Positions 32,713 through 41,235 of a stretch of 64,000 nt of DNA are shown piece by piece. The notes beneath the pieces are model-generated. The model saw only the letters and a list, made by a program, of their open reading frames with translations. It ran no database searches and was not told where the DNA came from. The stretch is from Candidatus Gastranaerophilales bacterium (GTDB lineage Bacteria; Cyanobacteriota; Vampirovibrionia; Gastranaerophilales; Gastranaerophilaceae): contig CALUYW010000003.1 of the NCBI GenBank assembly GCA_944325105.1, forward strand, positions 62,001-126,000, read 5' to 3'. How positions within the stretch are numbered: position 1 is the stretch's first letter; each line of letters begins with the position of its first letter. A program made the position numbers and the translations under genes.

Positions 32713-35613
32713 ATGATAGTTGCGGACAATCTTACTTTTAAGAAAAACGATATAGAAAAACTTCTTTTGAATTTGGACCAAAACCCTTATTCTCAAAAGA
32801 ATAAGGACTTTCGCTATACGTTATCTCTTGTATATGAGTTAATCGAGGAAGAATTCTCGGATACCTTTGATACCAAAAATCAAATTCTGCGCACGACAGA
32901 TATTATTTTTGAAACAAAAAACAATAACGCCGAGATTTTTGTTACTCCGCCTTATAATTTTGAATACTATCTAAAATCAAAAGGCTCGCTCTACAAGCTT
33001 AAAGCCAAGTACAAAAACATCTTGGGCGAAGATAAATACGGCTATGACATCACGCTTGATATGCTTTTTGAATACTTCACAGGCATTGACGAAAGTCAAG
33101 AGCTTGCGCAAGATGTGAGCGAAAACTACAGATTTTACTTCGACCTTTTTCAATTTGTTAAAAAAACGGTCGAAAAACTAAACTTTATACCGTCGGTAAA
33201 ATTTAAAAAAGACACATTCTCAATTGTTTGGGAGCCTTATTTTAAAAACAAAGACTATCTAAGATGCTATCAAGCCATACTTGAGAATAATTACCTTGAT
33301 ACGGACACTACAAAAAAACTCATCGACAGGTACTTAAACTACCTTATATTCACGTTTTTAGGTGTTAAGCACTATAAGTTTAAAGACCTAAAGGCTGCAA
33401 TTTATTTTACAAAAAATACTTCTCACAAAAGAATACTCAAAGGCAACGACTTAGGGCTTGATATTCAAAGCTGGCTTGATGAAATGTCGCTTGGCACATA
33501 TGATATCATCCCTGTATTTAATATTGAAAAAATTGATGATGAGAAGTTTTTAATGCGCATTTTAGCCAAAGATAAAACAAAAAATCAAATCATCGACCTT
33601 GAAGACTTAGATGAAATGCAAAAAACGCTCATAGAAAAACAAATCAACTGGGCGACAAAATACATTGAAGATTTAGAGGATGTAATTCTTGAGCTTGATT
33701 TATCAGGGGTTTATAAGCTAATTACACAAATTACATACTACCTTGCTCAAGCGGGCATGGAGGTAAATCTACCTGAGGGCATGGAAAATGTCATAATTCC
33801 TCGTGCATCAATTAATGCAAAAATAAAACAAAAACGCCTGAGCGATGTTCAAGAACTCCTAAACCTCAATACAAACTCAACAATCTCGCTTGATGAGATT
33901 ATGGATTTTTCAATTGAGGTAGCAATAGGAGAAAACGAAAAAATCTCCGCCGAAGAGTTCCAAAAACTTGCCAAAGATACAAACGGGCTTATTAAATACA
34001 AAGACAAATACATCCTCATAGACCGTGATGAAACGCAAAAACTCCTTGAAAGACTTAAGAAAAAGCCTGATTTTGTAATGAATAAAATGCAGCTTTTGCA
34101 CCATGCGCTATCAGGGAAAATTGAAGAGTACGACTTTGACTATGATGAAGCCTTTGCGCGCATTATATCAGACTTTACTCGTGTTGAAGAAATTTCTCTG
34201 CCAAAAAATCTCACAGGCACGCTAAGACCTTATCAGGAAGTCGGTTTCAGGTGGTTATACACCAATGTTACCAAGGGCTTTGGCTGTGCTATAGCTGACG
34301 ATATGGGTCTTGGTAAGACAATTCAGGTCATAAGCCTTATTTTAAAATTAAAAGAAGAAAACAAACTCAAAAAGCCCGTGCTTGTAGTTTGCCCTACAAC
34401 TCTTATGGGCAACTGGGAAAGAGAGCTTGAAACTTTTGCCCCATGTCTTAAAACATATATTTACCACGGTTTTAACAGAGAATTTAGCACGGATTGCGAT
34501 GTTATTTTAACAACTTATGCAATTTTAAGAATTGACTTAGAAGAGTTCAAAAAACACAGTTGGGATTTATTTATAATTGATGAAGCACAAAATATCAAAA
34601 ATCCGCAAACATCACAAACTCAAGCCGTAAAAACAATAAAAGCGGATATGAAAATAGCCATGACGGGTACTCCTGTTGAAAACCGCCTAAGCGAGCTGTG
34701 GAGCATTTTTGACTTTATTAACAAAGGTTATTTAGGCTCAATTAACGAATTTGGCAAAAACTACTCCGTGCCTATTGAAAGATTTAAAGAAACAACCCGC
34801 GCTCAAAAGCTCAAAAAAGCGATTTCGCCTTTTATGCTAAGACGTCTTAAAACTGATAAGTCAATTATTTCCGACCTACCTGAAAAAGTCGTTCTTGACG
34901 AGTTCTGCTACCTGACAAAATCTCAAGCAGCACTTTATGAAAGAGTCCTAAACCAATCCATGAACGATATTGCAAACTCAGGCGGCGGCATAAACAGACG
35001 CGGTGCTATTTTTAAACTTATTACCTCTTTAAAACAAGTCTGCAACCACCCTTATCACTACCTGAAACACGGTGATATGAGCCAAAGCGCCTCAGGCAAA
35101 ACCCAAAAACTCATTTCAATTTTGCACAACATAATATTAAATGACGAAAAAGCCCTTGTATTCACACAATACAAGGAAATGGGCTCAATTTTGGAAAAAA
35201 TTATAGCAGATGAATTTAACTTTGGCCCGCTGTTTTTCCACGGTTCACTTAATGTTAAGCAAAGAGAGCAGATGATTAAAGAATTTAGCGATGAGGTGTC
35301 CAAAAAAATTATGATTTTGTCGCTTAAAGCGGGGGGCTTAGGGCTTAACCTGACATCGGCGTCAAATGTTATCCACTATGACTTATGGTGGAACCCTGCG
35401 GTTGAAGACCAAGCAACAGACAGGACTTACCGTATCGGACAAGACAAAAATGTTATGGTGCACAGGTTTATAACACTTTCAACATTTGAAGAAAAAATAG
35501 ACAAAATAATAAAAGACAAACGCGAACTTGCTGACGCTGCAGTGTTTGCGGGTGAGAAAATAATCACCGAATTAAGCGACGATGAGATTTATGAAATTTT
35601 CTCTCTTGCTTAA
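32713..35613 (+). CDS. SNF2-family helicase-like ATPase
   Basis: The 966-aa protein has a long N-terminal region (1-500) with SNF2-associated character and a C-terminal SWI2/SNF2 engine: motif I DDMGLGKT (529-536), Ia 'PVLVVCPTTLMGNWEREL', II DEAQNIKN, III 'AMTGTPVENRLSELWSIFDF', then 'LFFHGSLNVKQREQM' and 'LSLKAGGLGLNLTSASNVIHYDLWWNPAVEDQATDRTYRIGQ' in pieces. It is a double-strand DNA translocase, possibly remodelling RNA polymerase or DNA repair complexes as RapA/HepA relatives do. The ATG at 32713 is preferred over 32629, which would extend into the divergent PSP1 gene. It overlaps the prmC stop by 4 bp. Confidence 0.93.
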   Translation: MIVADNLTFKKNDIEKLLLNLDQNPYSQKNKDFRYTLSLVYELIEEEFSDTFDTKNQILRTTDIIFETKNNNAEIFVTPPYNFEYYLKSKGSLYKLKAKYKNILGEDKYGYDITLDMLFEYFTGIDESQELAQDVSENYRFYFDLFQFVKKTVEKLNFIPSVKFKKDTFSIVWEPYFKNKDYLRCYQAILENNYLDTDTTKKLIDRYLNYLIFTFLGVKHYKFKDLKAAIYFTKNTSHKRILKGNDLGLDIQSWLDEMSLGTYDIIPVFNIEKIDDEKFLMRILAKDKTKNQIIDLEDLDEMQKTLIEKQINWATKYIEDLEDVILELDLSGVYKLITQITYYLAQAGMEVNLPEGMENVIIPRASINAKIKQKRLSDVQELLNLNTNSTISLDEIMDFSIEVAIGENEKISAEEFQKLAKDTNGLIKYKDKYILIDRDETQKLLERLKKKPDFVMNKMQLLHHALSGKIEEYDFDYDEAFARIISDFTRVEEISLPKNLTGTLRPYQEVGFRWLYTNVTKGFGCAIADDMGLGKTIQVISLILKLKEENKLKKPVLVVCPTTLMGNWERELETFAPCLKTYIYHGFNREFSTDCDVILTTYAILRIDLEEFKKHSWDLFIIDEAQNIKNPQTSQTQAVKTIKADMKIAMTGTPVENRLSELWSIFDFINKGYLGSINEFGKNYSVPIERFKETTRAQKLKKAISPFMLRRLKTDKSIISDLPEKVVLDEFCYLTKSQAALYERVLNQSMNDIANSGGGINRRGAIFKLITSLKQVCNHPYHYLKHGDMSQSASGKTQKLISILHNIILNDEKALVFTQYKEMGSILEKIIADEFNFGPLFFHGSLNVKQREQMIKEFSDEVSKKIMILSLKAGGLGLNLTSASNVIHYDLWWNPAVEDQATDRTYRIGQDKNVMVHRFITLSTFEEKIDKIIKDKRELADAAVFAGEKIITELSDDEIYEIFSLA

Positions 35614-36479
35614 AATTCTTCCTCAATAAGAACCATACGGGCCGCTACCACGCGGTCAATTCCTGCTAAGTCTTTTATAACATCACTCACCTGAAAACCG
35701 TTTCTCTCAAGTAAAATGCAGATATCCCTTGCCTGAGATTTTGCACATTCAAAGGCGATATAGCCGCCAAAATTTACATATTTTGCAGCATTTTTAATTA
35801 TTTTTTTATAAAACTCAAGCCCGTTATCATTGGCAAAAAGCGCACTTTTAGGCTCAAAATCACGAACCTCGATATCAAGGTTTTTATAATCTTCTTCTTT
35901 AATATAAGGCGGATTTGACACTACCAAATCAAACTTTTCACCCTCTCTTAAAGATGAAAATAAATCAGACTTTCTGAATACGACTTTTTTAATCAAATCA
36001 AGCTTTTGAGCATTTTCAAGCGCAACTTGAAGGGCGTCAGAACTTATATCAACGCCCAAAACCTCAGCCTCGGGGGCATTTTTTGCTATCATACAGGCAA
36101 TACACCCGCTTCCTGTGCCGATATCAAGGACATTTATCGTATCTTGTTTTTTTTCTTTTAATTTATTTATTTTATCAAGAGCACAGTTTACTAAAATCTC
36201 TGTTTCATCGCGCGGGATGAGGGTAGAAGAGTTTACAATAAACTTTTCTCCCATAAAATTTGCATAACCTAAAAGATACTGTATGGGCGCTTTTGTTTCT
36301 GCAAGCTTGTGGGCAAAATCAAGCACCTGCAGTTTATTTTGTACATCCTTTTGCAAAAGCATATCCTCAACGCTCAAATTTCCCACTTCACGAAGAATTA
36401 TTCTTGCTTTGACATTTGCCTCATCGACATTAGCATCGTTTAGGATTTTTTTTATTTCATTTAGTGTTTCATTCAGCAA
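35610..36479 (-). CDS. prmC: Peptide chain release factor N5-glutamine methyltransferase
   Basis: The 289-aa protein shows the SAM motif 'VLDIGTGSGCIACMIA' (about 117-130) and the catalytic NPPY (189-192, 'LVVSNPPYIKEEDY'), plus the PrmC N-terminal helical bundle with 'PIQYLLGYANFMGEKF' and 'LIPRDETEILV'. It methylates the GGQ glutamine of RF1/RF2. The prfA gene, often adjacent, is not here. Its start overlaps the end of the upstream gene by 11 bp. Confidence 0.96.
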   Translation of the reverse strand: MLNETLNEIKKILNDANVDEANVKARIILREVGNLSVEDMLLQKDVQNKLQVLDFAHKLAETKAPIQYLLGYANFMGEKFIVNSSTLIPRDETEILVNCALDKINKLKEKKQDTINVLDIGTGSGCIACMIAKNAPEAEVLGVDISSDALQVALENAQKLDLIKKVVFRKSDLFSSLREGEKFDLVVSNPPYIKEEDYKNLDIEVRDFEPKSALFANDNGLEFYKKIIKNAAKYVNFGGYIAFECAKSQARDICILLERNGFQVSDVIKDLAGIDRVVAARMVLIEEEF

Positions 36480-36978
36480 AATCTTCTTCTCCCTTGCCGT
36501 TTGGCTCGATTATCTCCATTATCCAGTTTCTTAAATCAAGCCTTGTAGCGCCCTCAAGCGGTTTTTGTGCGACATTATGAGCGCGCGCCACTTTTTCATA
36601 ATACCACAGCTGCTTTTTTGTGGGCTTTAATTTTGACATTTTAAAATCGTTTGCGCGCTTTCTCGCCTCTTTTTGGATAGCTTTTTGCTTTTCTATAAGG
36701 GGTTTTTGGGCCTCTTTTTGTTTATTTTCCCAAAAAATATACTCAAAAAATTTTTTAATATCTTCTAAAAATTCATCATTTGAAAAATTCTCAAGAGCAA
36801 ACTCAAAATGAACATTGCCTACATCATTGTAGTAGTTTTCTTCTTCTATAAACTTATCTAAAAGCTCATCTTTAGAGAGTTTTGGATGTTTTTTTGCAAA
36901 AGACCTCAAAAAGCTCACCAACTGCGAGCGCTGGCGGGGCGTAAGGTAAAGAAAAACGCTGTTTTTAATGTATTGCAT
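36469..36978 (-). CDS. Hypothetical charged helical protein
   Basis: No family is recognised. The 169-aa cytosolic protein is rich in Lys, Glu and aromatic residues and predicted helical, with 'YLTPRQRSQLVSFLRSFAKK', a central basic coiled-coil stretch and a C-terminal 'LKPTKKQLWYYEKVARAHN' that has the look of a small nucleic-acid-binding or SAP-like helix pair. It begins 1 bp after the stop of the 55-aa gene upstream and overlaps prmC downstream, so it forms an operon with both. Confidence 0.75.
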   Translation of the reverse strand: MQYIKNSVFLYLTPRQRSQLVSFLRSFAKKHPKLSKDELLDKFIEEENYYNDVGNVHFEFALENFSNDEFLEDIKKFFEYIFWENKQKEAQKPLIEKQKAIQKEARKRANDFKMSKLKPTKKQLWYYEKVARAHNVAQKPLEGATRLDLRNWIMEIIEPNGKGEEDFAE

Positions 36979-36979
36979 G

Positions 36980-37147
36980 TTAAATTAAATCATCAGGCTT
37001 AATTTGTTTTTTGTCAAGATAAAACTTTGCAAACCTTGCTTTTATGGGGTTTGTAGCATTTAGGTTAAATTGAAACTCAGAGTCTTTTTCCTTTGACTCT
37101 TTTTCAATTTTCTTTTCTTCAATAAATGTGAGTTTATCTTTTTCCAT
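36980..37147 (-). CDS. Small hypothetical protein, 55 aa
   Basis: This short frame starts MEKDKLTFIEEKKIEKE and ends 'RFAKFYLDKKQIKPDDLI'. Two points support it as a gene: a consensus TATAAT ends exactly 6 nt before its ATG, and its stop is followed after 1 bp by the next gene of the operon. The product is highly charged and probably cytosolic. Confidence 0.6.
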   Translation of the reverse strand: MEKDKLTFIEEKKIEKESKEKDSEFQFNLNATNPIKARFAKFYLDKKQIKPDDLI

Positions 37148-37153
37148 GATGAT

Positions 37154-37159
37154 ATTATA
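37154..37159 (-). promoter_or_regulatory. -10 element (TATAAT) of the 55-aa gene/prmC operon
   Basis: Consensus hexamer with a 6-nt spacer to the ATG at 37147. Confidence 0.5.
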
Positions 37160-37215
37160 TACCTTTTATATATCTATAAAGTATTTTTAAAATCAAAAAT
37201 TGCCAATACTTAAAA

Positions 37216-38124
37216 TTATTTTACATCAAGACCTAAAGACTTAATAAATGCGCTGTCTTTCTGCCAGTTTTTAACAACTTTGACAAAAAGCTCAAGGAAG
37301 ATTTTCTTTTGTGCAATTTTTTCAAGCTCAAGGCGGGCAGATGTTCCGATTTTTTTTAGCATAGAGCCGCCTTTGCCTATTAAAATTTTCTTTTGCGAAT
37401 CGTTTGAAACAATAATCTGCGCGCTTATTTTATCGATATTTTCTTCTTCTTTATAATTTTCAACAACAACCGCTACAGAGTGGGGAATTTCATCTTTTGT
37501 GGAAAAAATTATCTTCTCTCTTATCACTTCACTTGCTATATCGCGCATTGTCTGGTCTGTAACTTCATCCTCATCATACATTTTTAAACCTTCGGGAATA
37601 AAGTTTTTTATCTTTTTAATAAGGTCATCTATGTTTCTTCCTGTTTTTGCGCTTATTTTTATGGTATCAGTAGGGAAATTAAATAAAGACTTGTAAGAAT
37701 AGGCGTTAAGCTCCCTTTTTGCAAGGTCTTTTATCAAATCAGCCTTGTTCATCACAAGCAAAACAGGCGTTTTTATTTCTTTCAGATAATTTTCAACTAT
37801 CCACTTATCCCCTAAACCCGCAGGGTCATTGGCATCTACAAGAAAAAGTATTAAATCGACATCTTCAAGTACGCTTTTTGTCTGCTCGGATAGCGCCTCA
37901 CCAAGCTTATTTAGAGGTTTATGAATACCGGGGGTATCTATAAAAACTATTTGAGAATCGCAATCCGAATAAATTCCTTTTATATTTTTTCTTGTAGTTT
38001 GTGCGACAGGGGTTGTAATGGCAATTTTTTGGCCTACAAGCCTGTTTAAAAGAGTTGACTTTCCGACATTAGGACGCGCAATTATTGCTACAAAACCTGA
38101 TTTAAAAGTTTGCGCATTATCCAT
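37216..38124 (-). CDS. era: GTPase Era
   Basis: The 302-aa protein has an N-terminal G domain (P-loop ARPNVGKST at 16-24, switch region 'PVAQTTRKNIKGIY', G3 'FIDTPGIHKP', G4 NKAD) and a C-terminal KH domain ('ILIGKGGSMLKKIGTSARLELEKI'). Era binds the 3' end of 16S rRNA in 30S maturation. The first P-loop residue is Ala rather than the usual Gly. AAAGGG lies 5 nt before the ATG. Confidence 0.96.
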   Translation of the reverse strand: MDNAQTFKSGFVAIIARPNVGKSTLLNRLVGQKIAITTPVAQTTRKNIKGIYSDCDSQIVFIDTPGIHKPLNKLGEALSEQTKSVLEDVDLILFLVDANDPAGLGDKWIVENYLKEIKTPVLLVMNKADLIKDLAKRELNAYSYKSLFNFPTDTIKISAKTGRNIDDLIKKIKNFIPEGLKMYDEDEVTDQTMRDIASEVIREKIIFSTKDEIPHSVAVVVENYKEEENIDKISAQIIVSNDSQKKILIGKGGSMLKKIGTSARLELEKIAQKKIFLELFVKVVKNWQKDSAFIKSLGLDVK

Positions 38125-38241
38125 TTTTACCCTTTCTTTGCCAAAAAATTAATTCATTGTATAATTGCTGATATAAACATTATAATATAAAATTAAATTT
38201 TAATTGACCCTGCACAAAACAGGTAAGGAATAAAAAAGATA

Positions 38242-39939
38242 ATGAAAAAATTTTTACTAATACTAATGGGGATAGTAACTTTTGGCACATGCGCTTTTTC
38301 AATTGAAAGTGATTTTAAAAACAGTCTGCTGAAAGTTGACCTTGTAAAATACGGTTCAAATGACTACAACGTAAAACTTTACACTCAAAAACCCTACAGT
38401 GAACCCGTAAAAGTCATTAAAAAAACAAACACCAGCTACTATATGCTCTTACCTGAAACATTCCACTCGGTAGGCTCGGTAAGTCCCGTAGGCGACATTA
38501 AAAATGTCGAGGTTAAACTGTTCCCATACGCAGGGCAAGACCTGAATAACGGCTATACAAAAATTACAATCTATACAACAAAACCTGTTAATATAAGCCC
38601 AAAAATATCAACCACGTCGGGTTCTGTTGCACCCTCAATCGATACAAAAAAACTCGCACAGCTTGACAGTGCATTTAATACAAAACAAGCTCAAATTCAA
38701 GCAAAGCAACGTCAGGCACAATATGAAGCCAATCAAAAACAAATACAGCGGCAAAAAGCTCTTGAAGCACAAAAAAAAGCGCAACAAATAGAAGCTCAAA
38801 AGAAAGCTCAGGCTGAGGCACAGAGAAAGGCTCAGCTTGAGGCTCAAAAGAAAGAGCAAATAGAGGCACAAAAAAAAGCGCAACAAATAGAAGCGCAAAG
38901 AAAAGCCCAGCTTGAAGCGCAAAAAAGAGCTCAAGAAGAGGCGCAAAGAAAGGCACAATTAGAGGCTCAAAAAAAGGCTCAACTTGAAGCACAGAAAAGA
39001 GAGCAAGAAGAAAAACTAAGACAAGAAAAAGCATCTCAACAACAAGCTGCAAAAATTCAACAAAAAACAACTCCTGTAACGCAAAAAGCTCCTTCTGCAA
39101 AGCCTATTGCCACCGTTGAAGAAATTCAAACCGAACATACTGACATCATCAACAAAGAAATTAAACAACCGCAAGAAGAACAAAAAGAATTAAACGAAAA
39201 TATAGTCACTGAAGACATAACTAACGCTCCCGAAATAAATGAATCTGCCAACATGACCGATAGCATAGAGGAGCAAAACACAAAAGTATCATTTATAGAA
39301 ATCTTAAAAGATAAATTATCACCGCTTAAACCCTATTATTACATTATAATTGACAACCCTATACTTGTAATTGCATCTCTTGTAGCTTTCATAGGCATCA
39401 TTATGCTTGTTATATTAAACAAAAACCAGAAAAAAGGACTGCTTAAAAACATGAATGAAGATAAAACTACTGCCGATACAGAAAAAATCGACCTTGAAGC
39501 TCTGGGCGAAGTAGATACAACAACTAATCCGCTTATTCAAAACGACAAGAATGATGAAATACAATCTTTTGCGGACATTACAGACAATCTGAGTAATTCG
39601 GATAATCCAGAGTATGAAATCCAACAGAGTGAAACCGCTGTAAAATCTTTGGAAGAAGAAGAGCCCTATATAGAACCGGAAGTACTTTCATCTGTTGAAA
39701 TTGCACCCAACAGAGGCTTTATGGTCATTGAACGTCAAGGAGTAAAAGCAGTTTTTGGCTATATTAATGAAGATGTATTTTTGCTTTATCAATTTAGAGA
39801 ATACTTATCAGATAGCAGTATAAAATTCAGAATCTCTGAAAAACAAGAGGATAAGACTTTCTTTATAGTAAAAGTGGATAAATTTAAACTGCTTATAAGA
39901 GTAACTAATGTGTCAATGCGCCTTGAGCTTGAAATGTAA
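38242..39939 (+). CDS. Envelope protein: AMIN-like domain, long coiled coil, transmembrane helix
   Basis: The 565-aa protein has a signal peptide (1-20), an AMIN-like beta domain (about 25-120; 'LLKVDLVKYGSNDYNVKLY', 'NVEVKLFPYAG'), a Gln/Lys/Ala-rich repeat coiled coil (about 171-262), an acidic linker, one transmembrane helix (about 372-392, ILVIASLVAFIGIIMLVIL) and an acidic cytoplasmic part ending in a small folded domain ('NRGFMVIERQGVKAVFGYI'). AMIN domains bind peptidoglycan-associated sites; the layout recalls TolA or FimV in general design but I see no direct homology. A 49-aa gene overlaps its stop. Confidence 0.75.
   Translation: MKKFLLILMGIVTFGTCAFSIESDFKNSLLKVDLVKYGSNDYNVKLYTQKPYSEPVKVIKKTNTSYYMLLPETFHSVGSVSPVGDIKNVEVKLFPYAGQDLNNGYTKITIYTTKPVNISPKISTTSGSVAPSIDTKKLAQLDSAFNTKQAQIQAKQRQAQYEANQKQIQRQKALEAQKKAQQIEAQKKAQAEAQRKAQLEAQKKEQIEAQKKAQQIEAQRKAQLEAQKRAQEEAQRKAQLEAQKKAQLEAQKREQEEKLRQEKASQQQAAKIQQKTTPVTQKAPSAKPIATVEEIQTEHTDIINKEIKQPQEEQKELNENIVTEDITNAPEINESANMTDSIEEQNTKVSFIEILKDKLSPLKPYYYIIIDNPILVIASLVAFIGIIMLVILNKNQKKGLLKNMNEDKTTADTEKIDLEALGEVDTTTNPLIQNDKNDEIQSFADITDNLSNSDNPEYEIQQSETAVKSLEEEEPYIEPEVLSSVEIAPNRGFMVIERQGVKAVFGYINEDVFLLYQFREYLSDSSIKFRISEKQEDKTFFIVKVDKFKLLIRVTNVSMRLELEM
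38752..39027 (+). repeat. Coding repeat: QKKAQ/EAQ units
   Basis: About 92 codons made of imperfect units such as EAQKKAQ, EAQRKAQ and QIEAQKKAQ encode a single long helix. The units vary at synonymous positions, so it is not a recent DNA-level amplification. Confidence 0.8.
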
Positions 39940-40088
39940 TGGAAAAAAATAAAAAAAATAAAAAAATACAACTAAACACCAAAAAATGGGGTATAGATTA
40001 CAATAAAAATGAATACTATGAAATAGTAGAGTCAAATTCTGCACGCCCCAAGGATTCCTTTTTCAAGAATAATTCTGCAAAAAAGTAA
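39939..40088 (+). CDS. Small basic protein, 49 aa, translationally coupled
   Basis: The ATG shares one base with the preceding stop (TAATG), a standard coupling arrangement. The product starts MEKNKKNKKIQLNTKKWG and continues 'YNKNEYYEIVESNS'; it is strongly basic at the N-terminus. No family is recognised. Confidence 0.5.
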   Translation: MEKNKKNKKIQLNTKKWGIDYNKNEYYEIVESNSARPKDSFFKNNSAKK

Positions 40089-40124
40089 AATCTTTTTTTC
40101 ATTGCACATAAATTCAAAATACTT

Positions 40125-40130
40125 TATAAT
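40125..40130 (+). promoter_or_regulatory. -10 element (TATAAT) of the pseudopilin gene
   Basis: Consensus hexamer with an 8-nt spacer to the ATG at 40139; no Shine-Dalgarno. Confidence 0.5.
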
Positions 40131-40138
40131 GCATTTAT

Positions 40139-40747
40139 ATGTTTTTTAGGATACCTTGGATTACGGATAGCAAAAAGGCATTTACACTGGGTGAAATACT
40201 GATAGTTTTCATCATAATAGGTGTAATTGCCGCCACGACAATACCTATAGTCGTAAGCAAAACAAGACAAAATGAGTACAGAACCGCCGCAAAAAAAGCG
40301 TTTTCCGTACTCAATAGTGCAATGCAATCAGTATCTCTTAAAGATGGCATGACGCCTGAAGATTACAATAAAAATACTGATGCAGAAAATGCAGAATTTA
40401 TACGATTAGTTAAAAACAATCTAAGAGTTGTAAGAGACACCAAAGACTCGAATGGAAATCCCGTATATTACACAACTGACGGTCTCAGATACCACGTGAT
40501 AAACCCACTTACATACTACGTTGATGTTGACGGAGACAGAAAACCTACCGATATAAACACACAAAAAACAGATTGGAAAACTGCAAAATACGAAAGCGAG
40601 TATGACCTTTTCGGACTGGATTGGAAAAATGTTACCCTGAGCGATATGTTCTACATATATTTTTACCCTGAAAACGGCAGAAGCATAATACTTCCATATG
40701 TACAAGGGGTAGAAGACATAGCAACCGGCAAAAATAACAAACCTTAG
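40139..40747 (+). CDS. Type IV prepilin-like/pseudopilin protein
   Basis: The N-terminus is a class III signal: a 14-residue leader ending DSKKA, then mature FTLGEILIVFIIIGVIAA with the conserved Glu at mature position 5 and a hydrophobic helix. Prepilin peptidase would cut after Ala14 rather than the usual Gly. The rest of the 202 aa is a soluble domain ('GNPVYYTTDGLRYHVINPL', 'VDVDGDRKPTDIN', near the C-terminus 'MFYIYFYPENGRSIILPYV') typical of minor pilins or type II secretion pseudopilins. Other pilus genes are not in the window. It converges on smpB with a 4-bp overlap. Confidence 0.88.
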   Translation: MFFRIPWITDSKKAFTLGEILIVFIIIGVIAATTIPIVVSKTRQNEYRTAAKKAFSVLNSAMQSVSLKDGMTPEDYNKNTDAENAEFIRLVKNNLRVVRDTKDSNGNPVYYTTDGLRYHVINPLTYYVDVDGDRKPTDINTQKTDWKTAKYESEYDLFGLDWKNVTLSDMFYIYFYPENGRSIILPYVQGVEDIATGKNNKP

Positions 40748-41190
40748 CGCTTAGCAGCTTTTGAAATATCCCTTTGTATGTCTTTTTTCTTTAGCGCGTC
40801 TCTTTTATCGTAGAGTTTTTTACCCTTTGCAAGCGCTATATCAAGCTTTGCCCATCTGCCCGAAAAATACATCTCAAGCGGAACTATAGTGTAGTTTTCC
40901 TGCTTTACTTTACCAAGCATTTTTAAAATTTCTTTTTTATTTAAAAGCAGCTTTCTTACCCGCTTTTCCTCATGGTTAAAGCGATTCCCCTGCTCGTACA
41001 AACTTATGTGAGCGTTATATAAAAAAGCCTCCATATCCTCAATTTTCACAAAGGAATCTTTTAAATTTATCGCACCTTTTCTTATTGATTTTATCTCAGT
41101 TCCTGTTAAAACAAGTCCCGCGCTGAACTTATCAAAAATCAAAAAATCATGATATGCTTTTTTATTTGTTGTAATTATTTTTTTCTGCAT
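40744..41190 (-). CDS. smpB: SsrA-binding protein SmpB
   Basis: The 148-aa protein has the SmpB oligonucleotide-binding barrel: 'AYHDFLIFDKFSAGLVLTG', 'TEIKSIRKGAINLKDSFV', 'RVRKLLLNKKEILKMLGKV' and 'LYFKKG'-like 'ALAKGKKLYDKRDALKKKD', with the basic C-terminal tail. It delivers tmRNA to stalled ribosomes. The start has TATAAT 6 nt upstream and no Shine-Dalgarno. The tmRNA gene is not seen in the window. Confidence 0.96.
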   Translation of the reverse strand: MQKKIITTNKKAYHDFLIFDKFSAGLVLTGTEIKSIRKGAINLKDSFVKIEDMEAFLYNAHISLYEQGNRFNHEEKRVRKLLLNKKEILKMLGKVKQENYTIVPLEMYFSGRWAKLDIALAKGKKLYDKRDALKKKDIQRDISKAAKR

Positions 41191-41196
41191 AAAAGG

Positions 41197-41202
41197 ATTA
41201 TA
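41197..41202 (-). promoter_or_regulatory. -10 element (TATAAT) of smpB
   Basis: Consensus hexamer, 6-nt spacer to the ATG at 41190. A second TATAAT on the plus strand (41220-41225) serves the divergent kinase gene. Confidence 0.55.
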
Positions 41203-41235
41203 ACACAGTTTTATTATGTTATAATGTTGCCTGAG

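Noticed and set aside
38635..39100. Two long minus-strand frames (107 and 141 aa) with Leu/Phe-rich products
   Set aside because: They are antisense to the KAQ-repeat coiled coil; the low-complexity composition comes from the repeat codons.
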